From the NCBI RefSeq assembly GCF_003573695.1, contig NC_039359.1:141567112-141631111 (forward strand): a DNA stretch of 64,000 nucleotides, read 5' to 3'. The notes beneath the pieces were generated by a model. It made no database searches and was not told the origin of the DNA. It saw nothing but the letters and a program-made list of their open reading frames with translations. Each line of letters opens with the position of its first letter. The first letter of the stretch is position 1. The translations under genes were made by a program, and so were the position numbers. Below are positions 11,601 to 22,363 of the stretch, in pieces. The DNA comes from Papaver somniferum. Taxonomy: Eukaryota; Streptophyta; Magnoliopsida; Ranunculales; Papaveraceae.

Positions 11601-14600
11601 GCAAATATCATCAGATAGATTTGCTTAAATTCAGTTTGAACTGTTTGATTTATCGGGAAAATCAATGTATAGTTAGTTACTCAAAAGATCCATAGTCATA
11701 TAATGATTCCATCACCGTTTTTTATTTTGTTTAGAAGACTCAATCAAGAAACCACCTACCAAAAGATAAATGCTTATTATCATCCATATGCTTTGATAGG
11801 TTAAGATAGCCTACTTTACTATGTTTGGTGCAAAAGAATCATGTGTTGACTCTAATTAAAAGCGTTTGATTAATCAACTTCTGTTAACATTCAGAACATG
11901 TACATCTTATCAGTTAGTAGTATATATATATATATATTTTTGTCATGATGTATCTTAACTTGGCATGTCCTACATTGAATCTTTGCTGTCTTCCCCTCCA
12001 TGAGATAATCTTAATGTAGGAGATCCAAAAGTCCTAGCATGATCATTATTGAAGTCGGATTCGTAGTTGGTTGTGATGCATAATATACGAGCACTGTGTC
12101 CTGTAAAGAGAAAAGAAGATAGCTTCGGTGTTGTCTTTCTAAATGAAAGTGCCAACAAGATGGCTTTGAATGATCAGTGGTTTCATTCTGCTAACTCGAC
12201 CTAGGAACATGAAGTGGGTTAACGGATCCTTTTCGTTTGTTAGCAAATGTTAATAATCTCATAGATAGTAAGTTGAGGAACTAGCTTTGTTTCACTATGT
12301 GGCTCTATTTTCATTTAAGTTGCAGGGTTGTACACTATAGATGGAAACGGTGATTTTGCTGATTAGCTAGTTATGTGATTTTTTTCTTTAAAGTAGTTTC
12401 TTTTGTGCTGTGCTCTTTTGCTATGAAGTTGAATGAACACGGTTTTCTGTGTGTAACCTTTTAGGACTTCTGTACCTTCTTGGTAAGATTAGTCTATATG
12501 GTAGGCAAGCTCCATTTTAATTTTTTTTTGTTTTGTTTTGTGAGAAGTTCTATGTAGGTGTGGATGTGCGAGGCACTAGAAAGAAAACCTACCTTGATGC
12601 TCTCGTTCCCCCATGGTTGTCTAGACATTGACAGACATGATTTCCATTATTCGTTTATCTAAAACAGTTGATTTGATCCTCGGATACAATATTTATTTGT
12701 CCTGTAATTTTATTTCTTTTAGATGCTTTGGAGGGCCAAGTGTCTTAAGGGAGGCACATAGTGTGTCATTCACTAAGATGGGAAACCTTCTGTAGGTGTA
12801 GACGAACTGTTGAAGTCTTTAGTACCTCCGATAGAGGTTGATCAATTAGATGCTGTTGAAATTCTTTCACATAAATCTATAACTTCCCTACAACTTCAGA
12901 CAATTTAGAGATTCAGTCTCTTGACTTAATAATCTCTTTAAAAGTAATATGCTTGAAACTTTGAAGGATTGTTTAAGTAGAAGTGTGTTTGTCGGATCAG
13001 CACCAAGCCTTAAAAGTTCAGTGGATTATAAGTGCTGTATATGTTTAGAATACAGGGGTATATACATGGCTTATCTGTAGTAAAATTATCAGTGGCTTAC
13101 TATCTTCGAGAACAGCGGCAAACAGTAGCATATTATAAACGATCACATATCATAACTGATCTTGTATCAGAATTCTCATGTCAATGTTGTTATCACAATG
13201 AATGGCTTATGCCTTACTTTTAGAACTGGTATTTGAATGCACTTTGTTAGTTACGGCATATTATTTTCTTTGACAGAAAACAATCACCAATATCTGTATC
13301 CAAACTCCTAAGTCCAGTGATTGTTGTCAATTGCATAAGCAAATATCATCAGATAGATTTGCTTAAATTCAGTTTGAACTGTTCGATTTATCGGGAAAAT
13401 CAATGTATAGTTAGTTATTCAAAAGATCCATAGTCATACAATAATAATCGCCATTGTTTATCTTGTTTAGAAGACTGCTATCAAGAAACCACCTAGCAAA
13501 AGATAAATGCTTATTCTCATCTATATGTTCACATAGGCTAAGATAGCCTACTTTGTCATGTTTGCTGCAAAAGAATCATGTGTAGACTCTAATTAAACTG
13601 CGTTTTAACTTCAGTTCCTTTCCTTTTATTTCCAGTATTGAATTAACTTCTGCTAACATTCAGAACATGTTCTGAATGTTCATCTTATCAGTTAGTAGTA
13701 TATATATCTTTTGTCATGATTTATCTTAACCTGGCATGTCCGGCATTGAATCTTTGTTGTCTTCCCCTCCATGAGGTAATCTTTATATAGGAAATCCAAA
13801 TTTCATAGCTTGATCATTGTTGGAGTAGGATTTGTAGTTGGTTGTGATACTTCCTCAATTGCATTAGATTTGTTGAACTCGTCTTTTGTATTCTACACAT
13901 TGCTAACTAGGGGGTTTTTCTGCTGTGTTTTCAATTGTATTGGGCTAGGTGTTGGTTCTCACTTTTGGTTTGTTAACTTCTTGGTGAATTGACCTGGATT
14001 TGCATCTTTTGGCCACAGGTTTGGACAACTTCAAGCAGTTGATCTTCATAGCATTGAACCAGCACTTCGCGCAGGTGCTTCGATTACTTCACTCGTACAG
14101 TAGAATTAATCCGTTAAACTCATTTTCGCGTGCAAAAGTTTCATATCAAGTTACAAATAGATTGTGCCTGCTACGTAAATTTCAATGTTTATTTGAACTT
14201 CAACCAAGTTTATGTGCAGATAATACTGTTCACAGTAGTTACTAGAAACCAACTTGAGACTCTATCTTACAGAGACACTGAAAGAAATTGACAACAAGCG
14301 TAGGAATTTCTGTTAGGGTTGTAATTGATTGGTTTATGATTTTTGTTAGTCATGTCTATGTGCTAGTGACTATTAAGAACATCCAATTACTCATTTTTCT
14401 TTCACTCTGCTGCGTATATATGCTACTAGTATTTTATTCTGTCTCATGTAAATTCTCCAAACTTCCAGCTCGATCTACTAGCTGTTACATCTTTTTAACT
14501 CCCTTGATAGGTAAAAGGATACTTTACAAACTTTGCTTCTATTCAGCTGACTTTCAATATTCTGTACAGATACCGAAGGTTACAATTTACGAGAAGATGT

Positions 14601-14804
14601 ACCTGAAACATTTGACAATAGGTATTTTTTTCTTATTTCCTTTGTATTGTTTCGCTTGTTATTCAGATAGCACAGTAAGCACTTTTAGAGTCATTTAGAT
14701 TGAATACTATTATATTTTACAAATTTAGGGAGGCGATCTTATCTGCTGTTCCAAGTTTCGAGGAACCATACATCAAAGTCCCTAAAATCTTGAACAAAGA
14801 GTGA
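8654..14804 (+). CDS. GATC: Glutamyl-tRNA(Gln) amidotransferase subunit C, organellar
   Basis: GatC is the small subunit of GatCAB, which converts Glu-tRNA(Gln) to Gln-tRNA(Gln) in plastids and mitochondria; it stabilises the A subunit. Five exons join in frame with GT/AG borders: 8654-8866, 8957-8997, 14019-14074, 14570-14621, 14729-14804, giving 438 nt (145 codons plus TGA), close to the usual plant length. Residues 1-50 are rich in Arg, His, Ser and Gln and nearly lack acidic residues, as expected of an organelle-targeting peptide. The family core follows: [19 protein letters not shown], then [39 protein letters not shown] and a C-terminus ending PKILNKE. An upstream in-frame GTG at 8624 exists, but ATG 8654 is preferred. 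Intron 2 is about 5 kb and repeat-laden. Partial copies of the terminal exons lie at 34.3 and 35.6 kb. All borders are read by eye. Confidence 0.93.
9278..9480. repeat. Interspersed repeat copy R2
   Basis: Second copy of the family, in intron 2 of GatC. It has the same block order as R1 (GTAGATTAACT, TTTAGAGATTGAGACTATTGA, AAAAGTAACATGCTTGAAGC, CACACCAAGCC). It ends just before the DYW fragment. Confidence 0.7.
9499..9699 (+). pseudogene. PPR protein DYW-domain fragment
   Basis: Reading from 9499 gives [12 protein letters not shown], a TAG stop at 9553-9555, then [35 protein letters not shown] and KDGFCSCG. This is the C-terminal part of the DYW domain of plant organellar RNA-editing PPR proteins, with the CxDCH and HH...CxC zinc-ligand clusters kept. 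The terminal D-Y-W triplet is replaced by E-L-G and the frame runs on. The PPR array and the deaminase HxE motif are absent. It lies inside intron 2 of GatC in the same orientation and is a dead fragment; its source gene is not in the window. Confidence 0.9.
10314..12073. repeat. Tandem duplication, unit 1 (intron 2 of GatC)
   Basis: This 1.76-kb unit is followed directly by a second copy starting at 12074; both begin TGATGCATAATRTACGAG. The order of matching blocks is kept throughout, for example AACTCGACCTAGGAACATGAAG and CCATGAGRTAATC. The unit contains repeat copy R3. No coding content is recognised. Confidence 0.9.
11100..11290. repeat. Interspersed repeat copy R3
   Basis: Third copy, within duplication unit 1; nearly identical to R4 because both were carried by the 1.76-kb duplication. 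Confidence 0.8.
12074..13845. repeat. Tandem duplication, unit 2 (intron 2 of GatC)
   Basis: Second copy of the 1.76-kb unit. It differs by small indels and scattered substitutions. For example, AACATGTTCTGAATGTT at about 13665 contains an extra inverted stretch relative to unit 1, and the (TA)n run near 11925 is shorter here. Confidence 0.9.
12830..13030. repeat. Interspersed repeat copy R4
   Basis: Fourth copy of the family, inside unit 2, same orientation as the other three. Confidence 0.8.
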
Positions 14805-14812
14805 TATCCTGG

Positions 14813-16005
14813 TCAAAATTTTCTTTGGTAAGCACACAACTCAATTCCAGCAAGCAAAGAATGAGTACTGTAAGAGGCATCTATATTTATTTTCAAGACA
14901 TTCAGAGGAGGTGTGTTCCAAGTAACATTCATATTAGTTCTATTTCTAGCAGAATTATTTGATAGAATAGGTGCATTGTGTAAAATGATGCTGAGTAATA
15001 TAAAAGTAAACCTGATGAATAATAGTGGCATGATTAGGAGCAAGGTTACTAAATATTACTCTGCATCTTTGTTTCCAAATAAAGTGCATAATGCAAACTG
15101 TAATATGTATCAAATGAGGAGTATGATGAATGTTTATATCAGAATCCTGAGATTGCCAACTCTGAACCCAAGGAAGAACAGAAGTATGTTGCAGTATATT
15201 GTTGAGGGAAAAATTGTCTCTATATGGCTTGCGAGTAAGAACGGTGCAATAACAGATGATCTACATCTTCAGGTTGATCAGAGCTGCAGAGAACACAGTG
15301 TTGATCAACAGAACCCATATGCTGAAATAATCTAGATCTCACTGGCAGAGCATTATGTAATACTTTCCACATGAAAATCTGATACTTGCAAGGCATTTTC
15401 AATTTCTAATATTTTAACCATAACTGTGAAGACAGATTCAAAGTTGCACTGGAAATAGTATCTTGTTCACAAAGCATTTTGTAAGTTGATTGATTTGTAA
15501 AATACCAGAAGCAGTAAAAGGCCAAATAAGTTTATCTTCTTGATCTAGTTGAATGGGATTAGTGAGAATCGAGTTCACCTGAGATGAAGTAAAGAGTTGT
15601 CGAAGGAGAACAATATTCCACTGAGTCAATTAGAAAGATGTAAGTCATTCCAGTCTTATGGTGCTGTCGACAAACCCGGAATCCAATTAGAAGTTCATAT
15701 ATGAATACTTTGACCGTTTCCAACTTGCCATTTTGCACACTTGAGAATAATTTGAAGGCCAAATGCTTTGCCAAACCCAGCTAGAATTATCAGAATCTGG
15801 AGGGGGGAAAATTGAAGATCATTGTGAAGAAAGTATTTTCCTTCCAAAATTTTTGCCCACATAGCATCTTGACCATGAATTAACTGCCAGGCTAATTTTG
15901 CCGGAAAAGCCAAATTATAATTCTCCAAATTCCTGATACCTAACCATATTGTGAATAGTAGAATCAGGTAGCTTGAAGATTTGCATCTGGTACATACCCA
16001 TTGTA
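14813..16005 (-). mobile_element. LINE remnant: zinc-binding RT tail and RNase H start
   Basis: Read on the minus strand from 16005 downward, scrambled frames give a plant L1-type ORF2 tail: NLAFPAKLAWQLIHG with WAKILEGKYF (15.9 kb), then the zf-RVT region with CKYQIFMWKVLHNALPVRS and a CVLC...DHLLLH cluster (15.2-15.4 kb), then the start of the RNase H module, PPLNVLKINIDASYSTHS (about 14.9 kb). Frameshifts and stops are frequent. It begins within 10 bp of the GatC stop codon, so the 3' UTR of GatC probably runs into it. The catalytic RT core is absent. Confidence 0.85.
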
Positions 16006-16009
16006 TAAG

Positions 16010-18944
16010 GCTGTCAATGACACTTATCGAAACAGATAGTCGCTCAGCCGCTTCCGTTACAATAAGAGTTACCGGATATCCGATATCCGACAACTTCCGT
16101 CGGAAATCTGAAATCCAATGTTGATTCCATTACGTTTAAGTTATTGGCTATCGGCATAATATTCCGATAATTTCCAGTATCTAACTGAAAACAAAAGTAC
16201 CAGTTTTTCAAATCCAAATTCATCTTTTAGTTCAAAATCCATGCTAAACACAAAGTAAAGACATATAAATGTTCCAAATTGCTTAGTTACATGTTCTTGT
16301 AAAAGAAAAAACAAAAAATAAATAAACTGAGATGTGAATTTTCATAATTTGTAAGCAACCCGCTGCAATGTAACTGCAGATGCATTCCTCCTTAGTTCTT
16401 ATATATCTACATTTTCAAAGAAAATATAATGTGTTAGTTTGCAATGGCAGTGCAATAAATATGAAAGGAAAGGAAAGGATCAAAGTAAAGTTATTAACCA
16501 ATATTATTATTGTCATTGAGATATGGTAACCAATCACTCAAGCAAAGCAATGCGTGAACATAGTCTGGAGCTAATGAACTCCAGCACTAAACATTGATTC
16601 TGGAACAGGCAACACATCTCTTGCAATCTTTGCATGAGTTGGGTACTTAGGAGCATGATCCTTCCACGAATCGATATATCATACCTCAATTCTTATGTGC
16701 GTGTGCTTTTCGGAAGCAGTGGTTCCTTTAAGTATTTTTCCAACTCTGAAATCTGAACCTCAATCTCATTGTTTTCCATCATAAACTCATCATACTCAAA
16801 ATCAATTCTAGTTGTTGTAGAATTCTCAATTCCAGCTAAACCCATTCCACTAGATGGATTACCAAAATAATCTGGAGATATAGAGTTGCTTTCATAAGAA
16901 GAGAAAAGTGCATTGAGTGTTATTTGAAATTTGTCATAATGAGTATAATAGTTCCGCACACTTGTACCTAGGATCTAAAACTACTCAATGCTCATCAACA
17001 TGTTACATTCTCTCCAATAGCTATCAAACTTTGACCTCATCTTCAATCCCATTTATCTGATACACACATGATCACTAGTTTCCCATCCTTTAATGCATTT
17101 ATTAATCTCATACACCCAATTGTAATAAATATTTGTTGTTGGATACTTAATCCCTGTAAATTTGGTTGAAATCACATCAAATACTTCCAAACACTCACGC
17201 CTGAGAACTTAGTAGCATAGTGAAGTCAGAATCCAATTCAGCTAGCCTAACAAATCCCTGTCTCAAATCAATTGGATCTTAAGCATCTTAAAGGTGGAGT
17301 TCCATATGGTGTCCACATCTAAACTAACAGACCTTCCAGGAAACTTAACTTGTGCTATAGCATTTGCAAACCTCTATTTTATAGCCTTACTTGACTTGAC
17401 ATTTTTCACACACTCTTTAATTGCATCTATAAATGGAGCAGCTACTTTCATCCCACATAATACAATTAAATGCAATACATGATTGCTACACCTCATTTGA
17501 AACAAATCCCCCTCAAGAACTAGACAATCCTTGCTATTAAGATAAGTCTTCAGGTTTGCCATCATAACATCATTGGATCTAGCATTGTCAGCAGATAAAG
17601 CAAAAAACTTATTATCTATATTCAAATCTAGAGATACTGATTTCACAAAATCTGCTAGAACTTCTCCAATTTGTGGTGATGGCACTAAAATGTATGCTAG
17701 TGTTTTCTTAATCAGTTTCCATTCATCATTTATCTAATGCATTGTCATACAATGATAACCATCTTTTGTATGTTTACATGTCCACATATCTATTGCTAAA
17801 CTACATTTGGATGTTATTGTGTCAAATTATTTTTGTAATTGCAGTTTGAGGTCAGCATAAAGTTTCATGGTACCTTACCTAGTTATATTCCTACTGTAAC
17901 ACTTCACAGAAGGATTCAAAGACCTAACAAACTCTCTAAAATATGGATGCTCAACCATATTGATTGGATAATCATGGTTAGAAATCATCTTAGCACCAAC
18001 TAACCTAGTAGCATCAGGATCATTTTTCTAATTAGCTAACTTAGTTTGTGTGTTACCTGTTTTGATTGCAGTTATCTTTCTTTGTCCAAGCTAATTCTCT
18101 GGCTTCTTTTTGCAGGTAATTGGATGGGACCTCAAGCGTCTGGTTCTTTGTGAACTTGGTGCTTCAATTCTGTTCACACAATGTTTGCATTCACCTAAAA
18201 CAGATGATTCCTCCTTATATATGGTCCAACCTTTTTAGTAACTATTCTTTCCAATTCATCCGTACATCAGACCTTGTTGTACGTAGTTTCTTCTTTACTT
18301 CAGCTACAACTGGATCTTCCTCTTCTTCTCTGGGACGACTCATAGGTGTTGAGTTAATTGCCGAACCTTGAAAACATGTTGCTTGTTCTTGTAATTATGA
18401 TGCCACCGAAATTGATGGGTTGTTTTAGGAACCCACACGATTGGATGCACTTTGGCTTTGTGACATAATTCACATGAATGATTTCACAAATAAATTTTGA
18501 AAATCCTAATTTCAGAAACCCTAAATTGAAAATTGATTTTCAAGATCAAAACTGAACCCAAAAGAAATAGAAGAAGAACCCTAGTTTTCTAATCAGTAAT
18601 CACACATATTCGGATACCCTAATTTGAATGGAAGAAGAAGAATCAGAAGATGGAAGGCAGGAGAGGTGAGTTTTTTTTCTCTTTTTCTCTCTAGTTTGTG
18701 TCGAGTTGAACGAGAAAGGAAATAAAGAGTGAAGGGCATATAGGATTTCAGAACAATACACTTTACATTAACGATATCAGATATTATCATAAAGGAAACT
18801 AGCTCAGCCGGCTCCATTACAATAAATCAAAAAGTTCCGACAATTTCCCGGTTCCGAAATCCGATAACCGTTATGTTGGAAAAATTCCTATCGGATTCCG
18901 GATATTCGGAAACGGCTATCGGATTTCGGACTCCCATTGACAAC
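16010..18944 (-). mobile_element. Decayed hAT transposon (BED zinc finger, RICESLEEPER-like)
   Basis: The ends carry similar inward-reading sequence (about 16010: CTGTCAATGACACTTATCG; 18944 reversed: GTTGTCAATGGGAG), followed at both sides by CCGATA/ATCGGA-rich subterminal repeats. On the minus strand from 18.35 kb down: SRPREEE leader, a C-x2-C...H-x4-C BED-type finger, a YPINMVEHPYFREFVRSLNP segment (about 17.95 kb), the RNase H-like core ALSADNARSNDVMMANLKTY and RCSNHVLHLIV (17374-17685), and a C-terminal piece (16693-16959). Stops and frameshifts make it inactive. No convincing 8-bp target duplication was seen, so the ends are approximate. Confidence 0.85.
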
Positions 18945-18984
18945 ATAATTTGTACTTAACGCACTATTAACTTGAGTGGTTCTT

Positions 18985-19485
18985 CCTGCTTGGCTGGAAA
19001 AGCAACAACGAAAAGAGCTATTGATTTCCATCAAGCTGAAGTATAGGCTTTACTTGAAACTATGGATTTAACATATGCTAATAGTTGGTCTGCAGTAGTT
19101 TTTGAAACTGATAATCTAAATATCAGCTCTTATCTACAACATCAATCGTCTCTTCCTCCTTGGAAAAGTGTTCCTCTTCTTAGACAATGTGTAAATAAAT
19201 ATAATGTAAATTTTGTTTGGTCGTGTGTGTTTGTATACAGAGATTGTAATAAAGCAGCTGATGCTCTAGCTAAAGCTGCTTTAAACATAATCTTTGTGGA
19301 GAATTGTGGTCTACTCCACCAATCTTGTAAATTCATCACTTAGATCATGATGGACCAAATTTGTTTGTGTAATATAAGTTGGTTTCGTTGTTAAAAATAT
19401 AAATCGGGTTGCCAGTTTTGTTACCTTGGATCACGAGGAATTATACTCAGGAGACTGATAACACTTTTTAAAAAAAAAAAAAAAA
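18985..19485 (+). mobile_element. LINE 3' end: RNase H domain and poly(A)
   Basis: Plus-strand coding for the RVT_3-type RNase H module: a LLETMDLTYANSW segment, then LLRQCVNKYNVNFVWSCVFV and RDCNKAADALAKAALN, stop at about 19341. About 130 bp of 3' UTR and a 16-A tail (19470-19485) follow. The poly(A) tail marks it as the 3' end of an inserted non-LTR element. It is opposite in orientation to the LINE piece at 14.8-16.0 kb. Confidence 0.88.
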
Positions 19486-19599
19486 TTGATGATTTATTCC
19501 AAAAGCTAACTTAAGGTGTTAAGAACCTGTGGTGTAATAGAGTAACGCCTAATGTGGGATGTATGATCATCCCTAGCATTAGATTTTTCTACTAAAATT

Positions 19600-19745
19600 T
19601 TTAAATCAATACAAGTGGTGGGATATTGTCCCAATTAACAGTACAATAAAAAAATCTTGCCTTTTTGGCTAAAATATCCGCTACCCTATCGGCAGTTCTA
19701 GGAACAAAGAAAAATGTGATAAAATCCAAGAAGGATTTTGTTAGT
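19600..19745 (-). mobile_element. LINE RNase H tail fragment
   Basis: The minus strand encodes FVPRTADRVADILAKKARFF followed by WDNIPPL and a stop, which is the C-terminal end of a LINE RNase H module. Only this end remains. Confidence 0.75.
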
Positions 19746-20423
19746 ACCTAAAAATTATTTCTCGGCAAAACAAATGCAGTGTTGTGGTACTTTCTTTTTT
19801 AGGTTTAAAAATCGAAATCGAACAGGGACAAGCCTAAATTACGATAGTAGTCGTTCCGTCCTGCTTCGGTAACGAGGAGAGGAAGATGGGTTGATCTTAG
19901 GGGAGGGGAGCAGAAATGTTTTGAGAAAATGGCAATGATATTGAATTGTGTGTGTTGGGTATTGAAAACTATGAAGAATAACAGAGCTTTTGGGTATGAA
20001 AGCTTGTTCTTTTTTCTGAATAGGCTTAGTGGCTTGTTTATAGTAGTTTGGAATACACACTTCCTTTCTCACAAGTATTAAAGGTCGTGAGGTTATGGAG
20101 AGATGGAGAATATGGGTATGAGGTGAGATAAACTGGGGAAATTTCTGGAAAACCCCATTTCAACGATCAATTATCTCTCCAACTGCTGTAACCGTCACCA
20201 CTACTTGAACTTTTCACATGGGGTTTTGCCACGCCGCATGTTTCCATAGACCACCAGACCAATACCCTATAAATAATCCCCCCCAACCCACATGTGACGT
20301 ATTTTGATATTTCTTAAGTGTTTTAGATGAGCTATGGATCTCATCTTATTTAGGCTAGATCGTAATCGTTGATATGCCATATGCCTTACAGGCATGTTGA
20401 ATCGTATTTTGGCGTAGCTGTTG
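19746..20423. other. Unassigned, probably old repeat DNA
   Basis: No gene is recognised. The 3' part (20330-20428) resembles, in its TGGC/GCC-rich style, the tract at 27491 and was separated from it by the LTR insertion at 20429-27485. Confidence 0.4.
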
Positions 20424-20428
20424 TGAAA

Positions 20429-21759
20429 TGATGAGTGCTAAAAAGTGCATATTTCTATATATTTTTCTTGGCATTTAACTCATCTTTTGTGCATTAATTC
20501 TACATTTTATCCCATATTCTGTATTTTCATTGTTTTCAAGAATAAATATTTTTATTAATTAATTTTGCATTTTTAGGTAATAAATAAAGACTAGATGAGT
20601 TGCGGAGCGAAAAGAGCAAAGACACGAAAAAAATCCGGAGGAAACTCTAGCGGAAAAGAAGTGCAGAACGCGGTATGGAAGACTCAAGGATGAAAATGGG
20701 CTTAAAAAGGAAGAAATTGTTCTTAAAGAAGAAGTGGGCTCAAGATTACCTAAGCCCAAATCCAATTCCTAAACCTAAACCCATATCCTAAACCCAAAAT
20801 TCAATACCCAAACCCGTTTTCCTTCTTAACCGTAAGATTGGATCCATTCCATCATCCAACGGTCGCTGCGTCATCATTCATCAGATTTCGATGCATATGA
20901 CCAACATTACAACACCTAACTCCATCTTGAGCCGTTAGTTTCGTTGTATTTTTGCATCCAACGGTCGCTAATAATCTGTCTCCATCTCGCCGTTAAATTC
21001 GTTTCAGAAGTTATCATCCCACGGCTCAGCTTCGCGAAACATCAAAATCTTTATCCCTGCCTCACACCTTAATACCCAAATACCTTATACCCACACCCAA
21101 ACAAGACCCTAAAAATTTTTCATCGGGTTCTCCTTCTTCTCCCCCTTTCTCCTTCTCCACAGCAGAGCCTTCCCCTTCCACCTGCTCCACTAACTCGCTG
21201 CCACCACCAACAACTCCACACGAGCCTTCAAATCTCTTTCATACCTAAACCCATCACTACCCTACCCCTCTATCAACTTATTTCATCATTTCTCAACCCT
21301 TTTTCTCTGAAACCCTAGGATTAAGGGATGATGAAATAAGTTAGGTTAGAGAAGCAATTGAGAGTAGCAGGAGATGCAATAGAAGAAATAGAAGCATGGG
21401 TCGAAGCTCTCAAGTGTTTTCAGATATTAGGTATGCATTAATTTCAATTTTTATCAAACCCTAATTTTTCTGTTTTTTGGGGATTTTGGAGAGAGTGTGT
21501 ATAAACTATAAATAGATGCTTTGGGGTGTTGTAATAGGTGTTCTTGGGTTAGCCGAGATACCCCCTAATTGGGTTAATTTCAATTTCATGTTTAATTTCA
21601 ATTTCAATTATACTGTCAGTACTTGTTCTTCACTGTTAAACTCTGTTTTGATGTTATGTTCATGTTCTTGTGTATGTTAATGTTCATGTAAATCACCATG
21701 TTTGTTATGTTCTAATTCACCACTAGGGTGAGAAGACAACTGAACTTTGTTGGTTAGCC
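20429..21759 (+). repeat. 5' LTR, 3'-truncated
   Basis: Matches 25520-26856 from TGATGAGTGC to GGTTAGCC with one 6-bp indel in a TTTCAA repeat and few substitutions. It then departs abruptly into CAACAGGACTG, whereas the 3' LTR continues for about 630 bp. Confidence 0.93.
21507..21515 (+). promoter_or_regulatory. LTR TATA box
   Basis: TATAAATAG in the 5' LTR, repeated at 26598-26606 in the 3' LTR. It is the best TATA match in the LTR and likely the element's promoter. Confidence 0.6.
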
Positions 21760-22330
21760 CAACAGGACTGCGCTGCTGAGGAGAAAATCACAAGCCCAAC
21801 TGGGCCTGCTGAAGTTGCTGCCAAGCTTAACAAGTTGAGCCAAGCCCATCTGGGCCTCAACAAAGACAAAAGCTTAGGATGATCCAAAGCCCAACTGGGC
21901 TTTTGCAACCAAACTGAGCAGCTGGGCTGTGCTTAAGCAAGTAAGCCTAAACCCATTAAGAGAACCCAACCTATGGGCTTCCATTTTTAATTTGTGGGCT
22001 TGTAATAATTTTTTCCATTTTTCTATTGGGTTTGTAATTAATTTCTTGTGGGCTTGTTTGTTTAATTGCTTGTGGGCTTGTGGTGTTAGATTGATTTGGG
22101 CCTGTAGTTTTAAATTAGAAAAACTGAACTTTTAAAAGCCCAACTGGGCCGCAGACCAAACAAGCAACAATTGGGCTATCTCAAAAGCTACATTGGGCTT
22201 CAGTTTGCATACACATTGTGGGCTTGTTCACCTTCCCTTGGCAAAGCAATTTCTCCCACCAATGTGGGCTTGCTCCCAATACTAAAACCAAAATTTTTGC
22301 TCCCAATTAAAAAAACCAAATTTTGGGCTT
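21757..22330 (+). repeat. Degenerate TGGGCY / GCCCA box array in the element leader
   Basis: About fifteen GCCCA or TGGGC boxes lie in under 600 bp, many as the near-palindrome GCCCAACTGGGC (about 21793, 21891, 22137) or as GTGGGCTTG (about 21993, 22050, 22072, 22220, 22264). The array runs from the broken end of the 5' LTR to just before the gag-like frame. Copies are irregularly spaced, so it is not a simple tandem repeat. Confidence 0.8.
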
Positions 22331-22363
22331 TGTAACATAGTTACTTAGCTTTTGAGCCAAATC

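Noticed and set aside
14913..15335. Plus-strand 140-codon frame after GatC
   Set aside because: Shadow of the minus-strand LINE (zinc domain and RNase H).
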